NCBI RefSeq assembly: GCF_024464655.1
Contig: NZ_JANHAV010000011.1
Coordinates: 49,349 to 113,348 of the forward strand
DNA: 64,000 nucleotides
Source: Halobellus inordinatus
GTDB lineage: Archaea; Halobacteriota; Halobacteria; Halobacteriales; Haloferacaceae
Direction: 5' to 3'
The stretch's first letter is position 1. Each line of letters begins with the position of its first letter. Below, piece by piece: positions 26,017 to 34,489 of the stretch. The notes under the pieces were generated by a model, which had not been told where the DNA came from, made no database searches, and worked only from the letters and a program-made list of their open reading frames with translations. The translations under genes and the position numbers were made by a program.

Positions 26017-26916
26017 ATGATCGAAGACGCGGTGTGTATCGTTGCCGGCGGCGGCAACGGCCTCGGCGAGCAGGCGGCATACGAACTCGCAGACCACGGC
26101 GCGCGCGTTGTGGTCAACGACCTCGGCACTGCGGTCGACGGGACAGGCAGCGACCCGTCCGTCCCCGAGGGCGTCGCCGCCGAGATCCGCGAGCGCGGCG
26201 GAACCGCGATGGCCCACCACGGCGACGTGAGCGACTTCGCGTACGCGGAGACGCTCATCGCGGACACCGTCGCGGAGTACGGCCGCGTCGACTTCGTCTG
26301 TAACTTCGCGGGCATTCTCCGGGACGGGCTCAGCTACAAGCTCTCGCCGGAGGACTGGACGGCCGTCATCGAGAACAACCTCACCGGCCAGTTTGCACCG
26401 CTCCGCGCCGCCGCCGCCCACTGGCGCGAGGCGAACAAGGCCGCCGGCGACGACGGCTTCGACCGACAGCGCTCGTATCTCGCGGTCAGCGCCGGGGCGG
26501 CCCGCGGCAGCCTCGGGCAGGCCAACTACGCTGCGGCGAAAGCAGGGATCCTCGGGATGGTTCGTTCAGTTTCGACTGAACTGGTCCGCTCGGACGTCCG
26601 GGTCAACACCCTGATCCCGAACGGCTACACGCGGATGACCGAGACGGTGCCCGAAGAGCACCGCCCCTACACCGAGGCGGAGATGCCGCCCGAGAAGGTC
26701 GCACCGCTCGTCGCGTACCTGGCCAGCGAGCACGCCGAAGACCTCACGGGGTGTACGCTGTACGCCGGGGGCGACCGCGTCGGCGTCTTCTCGGACCCGG
26801 CGATGGAGGCCGTCGGCGTCAATCCCGAAGGGTGGACGCTCGATTCGCTCGTCGAGCACTTCCGCGAGGACGTCGCCGCGGACGTCGAGTTGGCGCGAAC
26901 CGACAGCTACCTGTGA
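26017..26916 (+). CDS. Short-chain dehydrogenase/reductase
   Basis: 299 residues. The glycine-rich NAD site VAGGGNGLGEQAAYEL lies at residues 9-24. NFAG replaces the usual NNAG, and the catalytic Tyr/Lys motif is in QANYAAAKAGI, with Ser in YLAVSAGAARG. RVVVNDLGTAVDGTGSD is the long loop typical of the peroxisomal multifunctional-enzyme type (3-hydroxyacyl-CoA dehydrogenase-like) SDRs. It starts 1 nt after the ALDH stop. A role in acyl-CoA or aromatic alcohol oxidation is plausible; the substrate is not readable. Confidence 0.88.
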   Translation: MIEDAVCIVAGGGNGLGEQAAYELADHGARVVVNDLGTAVDGTGSDPSVPEGVAAEIRERGGTAMAHHGDVSDFAYAETLIADTVAEYGRVDFVCNFAGILRDGLSYKLSPEDWTAVIENNLTGQFAPLRAAAAHWREANKAAGDDGFDRQRSYLAVSAGAARGSLGQANYAAAKAGILGMVRSVSTELVRSDVRVNTLIPNGYTRMTETVPEEHRPYTEAEMPPEKVAPLVAYLASEHAEDLTGCTLYAGGDRVGVFSDPAMEAVGVNPEGWTLDSLVEHFREDVAADVELARTDSYL

Positions 26917-27010
26917 GAACGCCGGCGTTCGGCCCGCTATTCCCGTAAGTGCGGGCGCGTCGGCGCCGACGCCACTCTCTAGCCACCGCCGCTCGGAGAG
27001 GCGAAAGGCA

Positions 27011-27020
27011 TCTTTTATCA
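27011..27020 (+). promoter_or_regulatory. TATA-like box for leaderless FAH-family gene
   Basis: TCTTTTATCA is centred about 28 nt before the ATG at 27044, the spacing expected for transcription starting at or next to the start codon. This supports ATG 27044 over the TTG six bases upstream. Confidence 0.45.
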
Positions 27021-27043
27021 CTGATTCCGACGATGAATTGCGT

Positions 27044-27922
27044 ATGCGCTTCGTCCGCTACGACGACGATAAACTCGGACTGCTTACAGACGATGGAGAG
27101 GGCGTCATCGACCTCTCGGACCGACTCGGTCTCGAGGGCGACGAGCCGCTCGTCGAGTATATGGAGGGCGACTACGACGCCTCCGAGTACGAAGACGAAG
27201 ACCCCGACTACGACGTCGAAGACGTCGAGATCGGCTCGCCCGTCGGCCGCCCGGGCAAGGTCATCGCCGCGCCGCTGAACTACGAGAACCACATTGAGGA
27301 GGCCATCTCCGACAAGGACATTACCACCGAAGAGTGGTTCTCGATCAAGGACAAGGGCTACTTCCTGAAAGCGCCCTCCAGCGTCGTCGGCCCCGATCAC
27401 GGTATCGAACTGCCCTTCAACGACCGTCGGACGGACCACGAGATCGAACTCGCGTTCGTAATGGGTGAGGAGGCGAAGGACGTCTCCGCCGAAGAAGCGT
27501 GGGACCACATCTTCGGATACACGATCCTGCTCGACATCTCTCTGCGCGGCGATCAGGACCGCTCGAACCGCAAGTCCTACGACACGTTCACCGTCATCGG
27601 TCCGTGCGTCGTCACGGCCGACGAGATCGACGACCCCCAGGACCTCCAGATGGAGCTCCAGCTCAACGGCGAGCGCCGCCAGTACGAGAACACCGGCGAT
27701 ATGGTCTACACGTGCGCGGACGTCGTTCAGTACGCCTCCCTCGGCGCGACGCTTGAAGTCGGCGACGTCATCACGACGGGCACGCCCGAAGGCGTGAGCG
27801 AACTCCACGACGGCGACACCATCGACGCCGAAATCGAAGACGTCGGCTCGATGACCGTCGACGTCACCGGTCGCGACGTCAGCTACGCCGAAGCCGACGT
27901 CCAGAAGGGCGGACAGGAGTAA
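27044..27922 (+). CDS. Fumarylacetoacetate hydrolase family protein (candidate maleyl/fumarylpyruvate hydrolase)
   Basis: 292 residues. The N-terminal 80-residue domain is followed by the FAH catalytic domain: GKVIAAPLNYENHIEEA, FLKAPSSVVGPDHGIELP, and the metal site DHEIELAFVMGEE. GYTILLDISLRGDQDR, YDTFTVIGPCVVT and ITTGTPEGV complete the signature. In gentisate catabolism an FAH-family enzyme cleaves fumarylpyruvate or maleylpyruvate to pyruvate plus a C4 diacid, and gentisate dioxygenase lies 4.5 kb away. 2-Keto-3-deoxy-sugar-acid dehydratase-like members share the fold, so the substrate is inferred from context. Confidence 0.87.
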   Translation: MRFVRYDDDKLGLLTDDGEGVIDLSDRLGLEGDEPLVEYMEGDYDASEYEDEDPDYDVEDVEIGSPVGRPGKVIAAPLNYENHIEEAISDKDITTEEWFSIKDKGYFLKAPSSVVGPDHGIELPFNDRRTDHEIELAFVMGEEAKDVSAEEAWDHIFGYTILLDISLRGDQDRSNRKSYDTFTVIGPCVVTADEIDDPQDLQMELQLNGERRQYENTGDMVYTCADVVQYASLGATLEVGDVITTGTPEGVSELHDGDTIDAEIEDVGSMTVDVTGRDVSYAEADVQKGGQE

Positions 27923-28082
27923 CTCCCTCGCGCCGCTCGCCGCGGTGACGTTCGAACGGTTCTTCGTTTTTTCCAGGCACAGCCGACAGAGCGGCAGCGC
28001 TACCTCGACGCGTAGTCTATCATAGATCTGCATCTCCGAAAGGTAGGCTTAAGAAAGGTCACGACGAATGACGTGGTATTCG

Positions 28083-28787
28083 ATGCCACTGCTCGAAGTA
28101 GATTCGATAGACGTCGCGTACGGCAACGTACAGGTGCTGTGGGACGTGAGCCTCACGGTCGAGGAGGGAGAGACCGTGGCCTTGCTCGGCGCGAACGGGG
28201 CTGGAAAGACGACGACGCTGAAGACCATCTGTGGCGACCTCGTCCCGATGGACGGCGAGATACGCTACAAGAGCGAATCGATCGGCGACCTCCCCCACGA
28301 GGAGGTTGTCGCCAGGGGCGTCGCCCACGTCCCCGAGGGCCGCGAGGTGTTCACCGAGAGTACCGTTCGCGAGAACCTCGAACTGGGCGCGTATCTCGAT
28401 CGCAGTCGGCTGAAAGAACGCCTCGAAGACATCTACGACATCTTCCCACGGCTCGAAGAGCGCTCGAACCAGCAGGCCGGGACGCTCTCGGGCGGCGAGC
28501 AGCAGATGCTCGCGATCGGTCGCGGTCTGATGAGCGAACCCGATCTCCTGCTGCTCGACGAGGCCAGTCTCGGACTCGCGCCCGTCCTCGTCGACGACGT
28601 CTTCGAGGCCATCCAGCGCATCAACGACGAGGGGACGACCGTTCTCCTCGTCGAGCAGGACATCTACAACGCACTCCGCGTCGCCGACCGCGGCTACGTG
28701 ATCAAGACCGGCGAAATCGCGCTGTCAGGAACGGCCGAAGAACTCGCACGCGACGAACGCGTCGAAGAATCCTACCTCGGCGCCTGA
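28083..28787 (+). CDS. livF: Branched-chain-amino-acid-type ABC transporter ATPase LivF
   Basis: 234 residues, one ABC domain: Walker A GANGAGKT near residue 37, signature LSGGEQQMLAIGRGL and Walker B LLLLDEASLGLAP. The GVAHVPEGREVF block is diagnostic for LivF. An upstream in-frame ATG (28068) exists, but MPLLEVDSIDV matches the usual LivF beginning. It is convergent with livM and separate from livG (36800), so the five transporter genes are scattered over 9 kb in four transcription units. Context suggests uptake of aromatic or other carboxylates rather than leucine. Confidence 0.9.
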   Translation: MPLLEVDSIDVAYGNVQVLWDVSLTVEEGETVALLGANGAGKTTTLKTICGDLVPMDGEIRYKSESIGDLPHEEVVARGVAHVPEGREVFTESTVRENLELGAYLDRSRLKERLEDIYDIFPRLEERSNQQAGTLSGGEQQMLAIGRGLMSEPDLLLLDEASLGLAPVLVDDVFEAIQRINDEGTTVLLVEQDIYNALRVADRGYVIKTGEIALSGTAEELARDERVEESYLGA

Positions 28788-28959
28788 GCGGAGCAGTCTT
28801 TTCTGCGATCAGTTTGGCCGTCACTCACAGTCGCTTTCTCGCGGATCGTCCTGAGAGACCACCTCGAATCTCACAGAGCGGCTGCGATAGCGCACCGAGA
28901 GCGCAGAGCAAACGGAGAAAACGAGAGGCTCGTAACGACGTCGGGAGTGACACGCCGAC

Positions 28960-29982
28960 CTACTCGGTCGCGGCGTCCGTGTCGGTGGTTTCCTCGACGA
29001 GATAGTCCTTGATGAGGCCGTAGAGCCCCGTGGGGAGGAAGATGATGAAGAGGATGATGAGAATCCCCTCGACCGCAGAGGAGAACCCACCAACGATCGC
29101 CGAGAGACCGTTGTCGAGGAGCAAGAACAGCGCCGCGCCGAAGAACGGCCCGGCGAAGGTTCCCATCCCGCCAAGAATGACGATGACGAGCGAGTCGATC
29201 GTCCACGTGACGGCGAGCGTCGACTGGGCGTTGATGTAGAGCGTGTAGTGGCCATACAGCGCGCCGGCGATCCCCGCGAAGAACGAGGAGACGACGAACG
29301 CGTACATCTTGTACTTGAGCGGGTTGACGCCGAGACTGCTCGCGGCGTCCTCGTCGTCGTGGATCGCTTTCATCCCCAGTCCGGCCGGACCGCGGACGAT
29401 GACGTACGTGGCCGCGACCGTGATGATCGTAGCGATGAGCGTCAGGAAGAACATCGTGTCGCCGTGGGAGACGGCCTCGCCGATCGAGAGGTCGCCGCTG
29501 ACGTAGTAGCCGGTCGCGCCGCCGGTCAGGTCCCGTCGGTCCAGCATCACCAGTTCGATGACGGCCGCCAGCGCGAGCGTCCCGATGGCGAAGTAGTGGC
29601 CGCTCAGGCGGAAGATGATCGGCCCGATGACGAGCGAGATGAGCGCCGCGGTGACTCCCCCGACGACGACCGCCGCGAGGATCGGCAACTGGATCGATTC
29701 GGGAAAGCCCGCTGCGGCGGGCGTCGTCAGCCACGCCGAAACGAATGCGCCCATCCCGAAGAACGCCGCGTGCCCCAGAGAAATCTGGCCGGCGTATCCG
29801 GCGAGCAGATTCCAGGAGACGCCGAGCATCACGAAGACGAGACCCGTCAGGATGAGCCCCGTCAGAGAGTCGGTCGTGGTGAACGGGACGACTGCGAGCG
29901 CTAGCACGGCGACGACGCCGAGCGCCTGGACGCGACGGTCCTCGGCGAGCGATTCCCCGGGAGAGCGCTGGAAGATGCTCAT
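28960..29982 (-). CDS. livM: LivM-type ABC permease
   Basis: 340 residues with about nine hydrophobic helices. The family signature GYAGQISLGHAAFFGMGAF lies near residues 69-87, and the EAA-like cytoplasmic loop GLGMKAIHDDEDAASSLGVN near 200-220. The C-terminus is charged. The ATG overlaps the livH stop by one base (TAATG), giving translational coupling. Order K-H-M reads leftwards from 32214. It forms the heterodimeric membrane channel with LivH. Confidence 0.92.
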   Translation of the reverse strand: MSIFQRSPGESLAEDRRVQALGVVAVLALAVVPFTTTDSLTGLILTGLVFVMLGVSWNLLAGYAGQISLGHAAFFGMGAFVSAWLTTPAAAGFPESIQLPILAAVVVGGVTAALISLVIGPIIFRLSGHYFAIGTLALAAVIELVMLDRRDLTGGATGYYVSGDLSIGEAVSHGDTMFFLTLIATIITVAATYVIVRGPAGLGMKAIHDDEDAASSLGVNPLKYKMYAFVVSSFFAGIAGALYGHYTLYINAQSTLAVTWTIDSLVIVILGGMGTFAGPFFGAALFLLLDNGLSAIVGGFSSAVEGILIILFIIFLPTGLYGLIKDYLVEETTDTDAATE

Positions 29983-30863
29983 TACTCACCACCTCCGGAG
30001 CTACCGAACAGCCCTTCTGGTTTGACGAGCAGCACGCCCAAGAAGATGAGCAGGCTCACGACGTTGCGGTAGCCGCCACCGAGATAGAGCGCGCCGAGGT
30101 TCTCCGAGACGCCGAGCACGAGGCCACCGACGAGCGTCCCGACGACGCTGCCGACCCCACCGAGGACGACCACGGCGAACGTTTTGAGCAGGTACGACCA
30201 GCCGACGTAGGGGTCGATCGGGAACAGCATCGAGAGCAGCGCGCCGGCCGCGCCGGCGAGTGCGGTCCCGATGCCGAGCGTGATGACGTAGATCTGGTCG
30301 GTGTCGATGCCCATATACTTCGCCGCCGTGCGGTTCTGGGCGGTCGCGCGGATGGCCTGACCCGTCTTGGTGTACTGCAGGAACGCCCAGGTGGCGACGA
30401 TGAGCAGGACGGCGACGACGAACGTGACCGTCCGCGGGAACGACATAAACGCGATGCCGATGTCGAACCCGTTACCGGGGATCCCGATGTCGGCCGTTCG
30501 GGCGTCGCCGCCGAGGATGACGCGCCCGAGGTTCTGCAAGACGAGCGCGAGGCCGAACAGCACGATGATCGGCTGTTCTAACCCCTCGTCGACGACGTGC
30601 TTGAGCAGCACTTTCTGCAAGAGGACGCCGAGGCCGAACATCAGCGCCATCGCGAGCAGCATCCCGACGAGCGGGGTGATGCCGGTCGCCGTGAACACGA
30701 GAATCGCGACGTAGGCGCCGACCATCAGCATATGGCCGTGCGCGAGATTCACGATGTCCATAATCCCGAAGACGAGCGAGAGGCCCAGGGCTGCGAGGGC
30801 GTAGATCCCGCCCAACAGCAGCCCGTTGACGACCGACTGCGTCAGAAGATCGCTTGCAACCAT
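29982..30863 (-). CDS. livH: LivH-type ABC permease
   Basis: 293 residues with about eight helices. LivH landmarks are NGLLLGGIYALAALGLSLVFGIMDIVNLAHG near the N-terminus, the cytoplasmic coupling loop TKTGQAIRATAQNRTAAKYMGI at about 165-186, and FAVVVLGGVGSVVGTLVGG. It lies 34 bp after the binding-protein gene and overlaps livM by one base. It is part of a hydrophobic/aromatic-acid-type ABC importer. Confidence 0.92.
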   Translation of the reverse strand: MVASDLLTQSVVNGLLLGGIYALAALGLSLVFGIMDIVNLAHGHMLMVGAYVAILVFTATGITPLVGMLLAMALMFGLGVLLQKVLLKHVVDEGLEQPIIVLFGLALVLQNLGRVILGGDARTADIGIPGNGFDIGIAFMSFPRTVTFVVAVLLIVATWAFLQYTKTGQAIRATAQNRTAAKYMGIDTDQIYVITLGIGTALAGAAGALLSMLFPIDPYVGWSYLLKTFAVVVLGGVGSVVGTLVGGLVLGVSENLGALYLGGGYRNVVSLLIFLGVLLVKPEGLFGSSGGGE

Positions 30864-30897
30864 CGTCAGGCCGTGGGTACGAAGGTGTCCCCCGCGT

Positions 30898-32214
30898 TCA
30901 TCGCTCGCTCCACGGCGGGATGGGGTACTTGAAGTCGAGCGCGCGTTCGGAGTCCGTGTTCGGGTACGCGAGGCGCTGGGCGCCCTCCCACCACTGGCCG
31001 GTCGGGGCCGTCAGTTGGCCTTCCGTCGGCAGTCCGTTGTCCTCGAAGCCGAACGTGCCGATGACGGTCTGGAACTCCTCGTTGCGGAGCGCCTCCCGAA
31101 TGGCCTCCGGTTCGACGGAGCCAGCCGCGGCGACGGCCTGTTCGGCGACCTGCGTCAGGTTGTACGAGCCGCCGACGTTCGCCGGCATATACTGGCTCTC
31201 GGTCTCGTAGGTCGACATATACGTCTCTCGGAGCTGTTGGTTGCCGTTGCCCGTGAGGCCGGGGACCCAGCCGGGACACATCAGCGCGTACGCGCCGTCC
31301 TGACCGAGTGCGGACCACCACGCCGAGGGGTCGGCACCGCGGACGAACTTGAGCATCTTCGGCGCCCAGTTGTTCGACTTCATCTGGTTGACCGCGGTGA
31401 TGCCGCCGCCCGGCGTCGGGTTCGACAGCAGCACCTCGACGTTGGCGCTTTGGGCCTGCGAGATGAGCGTCGAGAAGTCCGAGGCACCGATCTCGAAGGT
31501 CTCGCGCATCACGATTTCGTAGCCCGCGTCGCCGAGCGTCTCCTCCCAGTAGTCGGCCTGCTCTTTCCCCCACCCGGAGTTGGGCTCCCAGATGCCGATG
31601 TTGGTCGGTCGGTCCTCCTCGGGGACGAGTTCGATCGTCCCGAGCGTCGAGCGGGCGACGTCACGGGACTTCGGGAACGGAGCGAACGTCCACTCGTAGT
31701 TGCTGTTGCGGTGGGGTCCTTCGTACGCGAAGGCGATGCCGAGGAACGGGAGCCCCTGATTCTCGGCGAAGGCGCTCCCAGCCGTGACGAGCAGGCTGGA
31801 GAAGCTCCCCCAGATCATATTCACGTCGTTGTTGCTGACGATGGCCTGAAGCTGCTCGCGCAGCGTCTGGGCGTCGCTCTCGTCGTCGCGGAGAATGAGC
31901 TCGACCTCGCGGTCGAGTGTCTCGTTCATCCGCTCGACGCCGAGTTCGTACCCGCGCTTGAGGTCCTGCCCGAGCGAAGAGAAACTCCCGGTCTCGGGGA
32001 CGGTCCCAGCGATCGTCAGTGGGGTGGTGTCCTCGCCGCTGTCGGTGCTTCCACCGGTTCCCGTATCGCCACCGCCACCGCCGTCGCCGTCGCCACCGTC
32101 GCCGTCACCGCCGCCGCCGAGCGTACACCCAGCGAGGCCAGTTAGTGCGACCGTACCGGAAGCCCCGGCACCTTTGAGATACGTCCGTCGTGGAAATGTG
32201 TCATCACGAGCCAT
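30898..32214 (-). CDS. livK: Substrate-binding lipoprotein of the Liv-type ABC importer
   Basis: 438 residues. A Tat-type lipoprotein signal has RRTYLKGAG at residues 9-17 and the lipobox LAGC near 28-31; a Gly/Asp/Ser linker follows to about 58. The periplasmic-binding type 1 fold begins TPLTIAGTVPETG, with LGQDLKRGYELGVERMNE and SNNDVNMIWG typical of Leu/Ile/Val-type receptors. The protein is expected to sit on the outer cell surface and deliver ligand to LivHM. The binding-site residues differ enough that aromatic acids are a fair guess given the gentisate genes beside it. Confidence 0.9.
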   Translation of the reverse strand: MARDDTFPRRTYLKGAGASGTVALTGLAGCTLGGGGDGDGGDGDGGGGGDTGTGGSTDSGEDTTPLTIAGTVPETGSFSSLGQDLKRGYELGVERMNETLDREVELILRDDESDAQTLREQLQAIVSNNDVNMIWGSFSSLLVTAGSAFAENQGLPFLGIAFAYEGPHRNSNYEWTFAPFPKSRDVARSTLGTIELVPEEDRPTNIGIWEPNSGWGKEQADYWEETLGDAGYEIVMRETFEIGASDFSTLISQAQSANVEVLLSNPTPGGGITAVNQMKSNNWAPKMLKFVRGADPSAWWSALGQDGAYALMCPGWVPGLTGNGNQQLRETYMSTYETESQYMPANVGGSYNLTQVAEQAVAAAGSVEPEAIREALRNEEFQTVIGTFGFEDNGLPTEGQLTAPTGQWWEGAQRLAYPNTDSERALDFKYPIPPWSER

Positions 32215-32240
32215 ACCGTGTGGGACAATAATTATAACGG

Positions 32241-32250
32241 AATATAAAAC
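32241..32250 (-). promoter_or_regulatory. TATA-like box upstream of the livKHM operon
   Basis: On the minus strand GTTTTATATT is centred about 32 nt before the livK ATG, predicting a leader of only a few bases. An 8-bp palindrome CGTTAACG at 32270-32277 lies just upstream and may be an operator half. Confidence 0.4.
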
Positions 32251-32391
32251 TGTATGGTATAGACCAGGTCGTTAACGCGTCTATCCAGTGATATCTCTGA
32301 AAGACTATTCTCCGGTAGTTCGCGTTCGCTCGTTCCGAAACGATGCCGGACGTCCGAAGCGAGGACGTCCGATCGGGGAGTAGCCCAGGAA

Positions 32392-33468
32392 TTACGAGGA
32401 GGGTTCGGCTTCGGCGTAGAGATTGAACGCCTCGAAGACCGGCCGATCGGTCATCGCGAGCAGCGTCGCTTCGCCGTCCGGTTCGTGATGGTGGATCTCG
32501 TCCGGCGGGACGATGAAGATGTCCCACTGACTCCACTCGAACGCCTCGTCACCGATGTGGGTCGCGCCCTCACCGTCGATGACGAAGAACACTTCCGTCA
32601 TATTGTGGAAGTGCGGATCGGTCGCTTCCTGCATCAACTGCGCGCGGAACGACATCGTCGGGAACAGCGGCGGCTGACCCGTCGCCGGGTTGACGTACGA
32701 GAGGCTGTAGCCGTCGTTGGGGTCGGGATCGTCGTTGTCAGCGCGCTGGTGGAGCGACTGGACCATATCCGCCCACTTGAAGCGGTACGGCGGCGTCGGC
32801 TCCATATTGCCCTCGAACGGGCCGGGGATGTCGTCGGACTTCACGTCTTCCTGCGGCCGGCCGCGGCCGTACTGAGACTCCCAGTAGCCCTGGCTCTTCG
32901 TGACGGGCTGGCGTTCGAGTTCGTGGTACTCGAAGGTGTTCTTCGCGTTGAGGGAGTCGAGGACGAGCGGGAGGTCGAGGACGTCGAGCCACGCGGCGGT
33001 CTCGTCGCCGTCGTTGACGTGGTCGTGCCACTCCCACTGCGGCGTCGTGATGAGGTCGTTGTCCTTCATCGGGAACTCCTCGCCCGCGACGACCGTCTTC
33101 ATATCCTCGTGGCCGTCGATCGTGAACCGCAGCGCGTTAGCGCCGTGGCGGTGCGAGGGTGCCGTCTCGCCCGGCGACACCGTCTGGACGCCCACGTAGA
33201 TCGTGTTCGAGATGGCGTTGGCGGTGTTGATCGGGACGGCGACGCGTCGCTGGAATCCCGGCGGCAGATCCGCGATCGGGACGTCGCGCTCGATGGCGTC
33301 GATCGCCTCTTGGATGTCTTCCCACTTCCAGATGTCCGCCTCCGGGTCCTCGAGAACGTGCCCCATATCGTCCTCGACTTCCCAGAGCGGCTGGAGGTCG
33401 TGCTCCTCGAGAATACTCCGGGTGTTGGAACTCATCTCTAGGAGTTCCTCTGGCTCTTGCTCTGCCAT
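32392..33468 (-). CDS. gdoA: Gentisate 1,2-dioxygenase
   Basis: 358 residues, bicupin. It opens the ring of gentisate (2,5-dihydroxybenzoate) with O2 and Fe(II) to give maleylpyruvate. The N-terminal cupin carries the Fe ligands in SHRHGANALRFTIDG (about residues 108-122) and TTPQWEWHDHVNDG near 145. The second cupin has FHNMTEVFFVIDGEG and IVPPDEIHHHEP near 330. Flanking HDLQPLWEV and FKWADMVQSLHQRAD are typical of the family. Length matches known enzymes. ATG 33468 is chosen for its TATA box 27 nt upstream. Its own promoter carries a perfect 12-bp palindrome. Confidence 0.93.
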   Translation of the reverse strand: MAEQEPEELLEMSSNTRSILEEHDLQPLWEVEDDMGHVLEDPEADIWKWEDIQEAIDAIERDVPIADLPPGFQRRVAVPINTANAISNTIYVGVQTVSPGETAPSHRHGANALRFTIDGHEDMKTVVAGEEFPMKDNDLITTPQWEWHDHVNDGDETAAWLDVLDLPLVLDSLNAKNTFEYHELERQPVTKSQGYWESQYGRGRPQEDVKSDDIPGPFEGNMEPTPPYRFKWADMVQSLHQRADNDDPDPNDGYSLSYVNPATGQPPLFPTMSFRAQLMQEATDPHFHNMTEVFFVIDGEGATHIGDEAFEWSQWDIFIVPPDEIHHHEPDGEATLLAMTDRPVFEAFNLYAEAEPSS

Positions 33469-33490
33469 AGTGAAATAATTGTGAAACGCG

Positions 33491-33518
33491 ATAATAAGTG
33501 TGTTGGACGTGGCCACGT
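33491..33518 (-). promoter_or_regulatory. gdoA promoter: TATA box and perfect 12-bp palindrome
   Basis: On the minus strand CTTATTAT (33491-33498) is centred 27 nt before the gdoA ATG, predicting a leaderless mRNA. Immediately upstream is ACGTGGCCACGT (33507-33518), a perfect 12-base palindrome at the position where haloarchaeal activators bind next to the BRE. An IclR-type regulator is a candidate. Confidence 0.5.
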
Positions 33519-33615
33519 TGCACGATCGACGGACCCGTCGCTGCGGGGGCTGTGAGGCTGTCAAATGCCGATTTCGCTATCCGATCGTCTCCTGGACCGA
33601 CCGCCCCGTCGGTTC

Positions 33616-33813
33616 TCAGGCTTCCGCTTCTGCTTCCGCGTTCGCTTTGGCCTGCTCGAATACTTCCTCCGTCGAGAAGACCGCTCGGCAGTCTTCACAG
33701 ACCATCTGCCGCTGGATCCCGTACTCCCAGAGTTTCCCGCCGCAGTTCAGACAATCGAAGTGCGCCTCGACGAACGGATCCTCCGTTGCGTATGGATTCT
33801 CGAACTCCGCCAT
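33616..33813 (-). CDS. Small zinc-ribbon protein
   Basis: 65 residues from ATG 33813. Two CxxC knuckles, CLNCGG near residue 21 and CEDC near 39, form a zinc ribbon; the last dozen residues are Ala/Glu-rich. A longer reading to 33870 adds 19 residues lacking similarity to the conserved part, so the shorter start is preferred. It lies between gentisate dioxygenase and the thioesterase operon. Small haloarchaeal zinc-ribbon proteins of this kind are common and mostly uncharacterised. Confidence 0.65.
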   Translation of the reverse strand: MAEFENPYATEDPFVEAHFDCLNCGGKLWEYGIQRQMVCEDCRAVFSTEEVFEQAKANAEAEAEA

Positions 33814-34007
33814 ACCCTCACGTACCCACGTAATTCCTAAAAGCGTATCGCTACCTTCGATGATCGACACGGCGAATCCGCGGCGAGTTGCAGGCGCGAA
33901 AGTAGCGTTTGTAGGTCTTCAGGCCCCCCATCGAACACTGTCTTCGGTCGGGCGTACGGTCTTGTGAATACACGAGAGATGGCTGAGCAGGGAGTCGCGA
34001 CGGGCTT

Positions 34008-34088
34008 ATACTGTCGGATGGAGGTTCGTGAACCATTTTGGCACCCACGGGGTGCCGATGATTTTCACATCGTTCTGGCCGACAGTAT
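34008..34088. repeat. 81-bp palindromic repeat, full copy C
   Basis: Same orientation as copy A and exactly 81 bp. Terminal arms are ATACTGTCGGATGG and CTGGCCGACAGTAT, each slightly diverged. The central GGCACCC-ACG-GGGTGCC palindrome is intact. Its last base is the first position of the minus-strand stop codon of the thioesterase gene, so the element reaches right up to the coding sequence. Confidence 0.85.
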
Positions 34089-34489
34089 TAGTCGTCGGCG
34101 TATTCGAGAAGCGATTCTCGGAGGTCTTCGGGCAGTTCGATCGCGCTCCCGCCGCCGACCTCCGCACAGACTCGCTGTTCGTAGCCCTCGAACGCGAGCG
34201 TGTCATCGACGTAGGCCTCGTACTTGAAGCGAACGCTGCGACTCCCGACGTCCGGCGTCAGCGTGACTCGAACGTCGTCGCCGGCGTTGATGGGGTTCCT
34301 GAACTCGAAGTTCATCTCAACCAGCGGCAGCCCGAAGTCGTGCTCCTGCGAGAGCTCCCAGAATGGGTAGCCGATCTCCTGCATAAACATATCTGACGTC
34401 TCGTGGAGCGCGTCCACGATACGCGGATAGTGGGCGATGCCGAAGGGATCGGTGTCCGAGAATCGGACAGTCCAGATACGTTCGAACAT
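34088..34489 (-). CDS. Hot-dog acyl-CoA thioesterase (4-hydroxybenzoyl-CoA thioesterase-like)
   Basis: 133 residues, one hot-dog domain. The N-terminal motif FSDTDPFGIAHYPRIVDALH carries the catalytic Asp of the 4HBT family (D-x-FG-x-x-xY). GLPLVEMNFEFRNPINAGDDV is the second conserved block. The ATG overlaps the stop of the preceding acyl-CoA synthetase beta subunit (TAATG), so it is made with that enzyme. In this setting it may release gentisate or another hydroxybenzoate from its CoA ester; this is inferred. The 3' end abuts an 81-bp palindromic element. Confidence 0.85.
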   Translation of the reverse strand: MFERIWTVRFSDTDPFGIAHYPRIVDALHETSDMFMQEIGYPFWELSQEHDFGLPLVEMNFEFRNPINAGDDVRVTLTPDVGSRSVRFKYEAYVDDTLAFEGYEQRVCAEVGGGSAIELPEDLRESLLEYADD

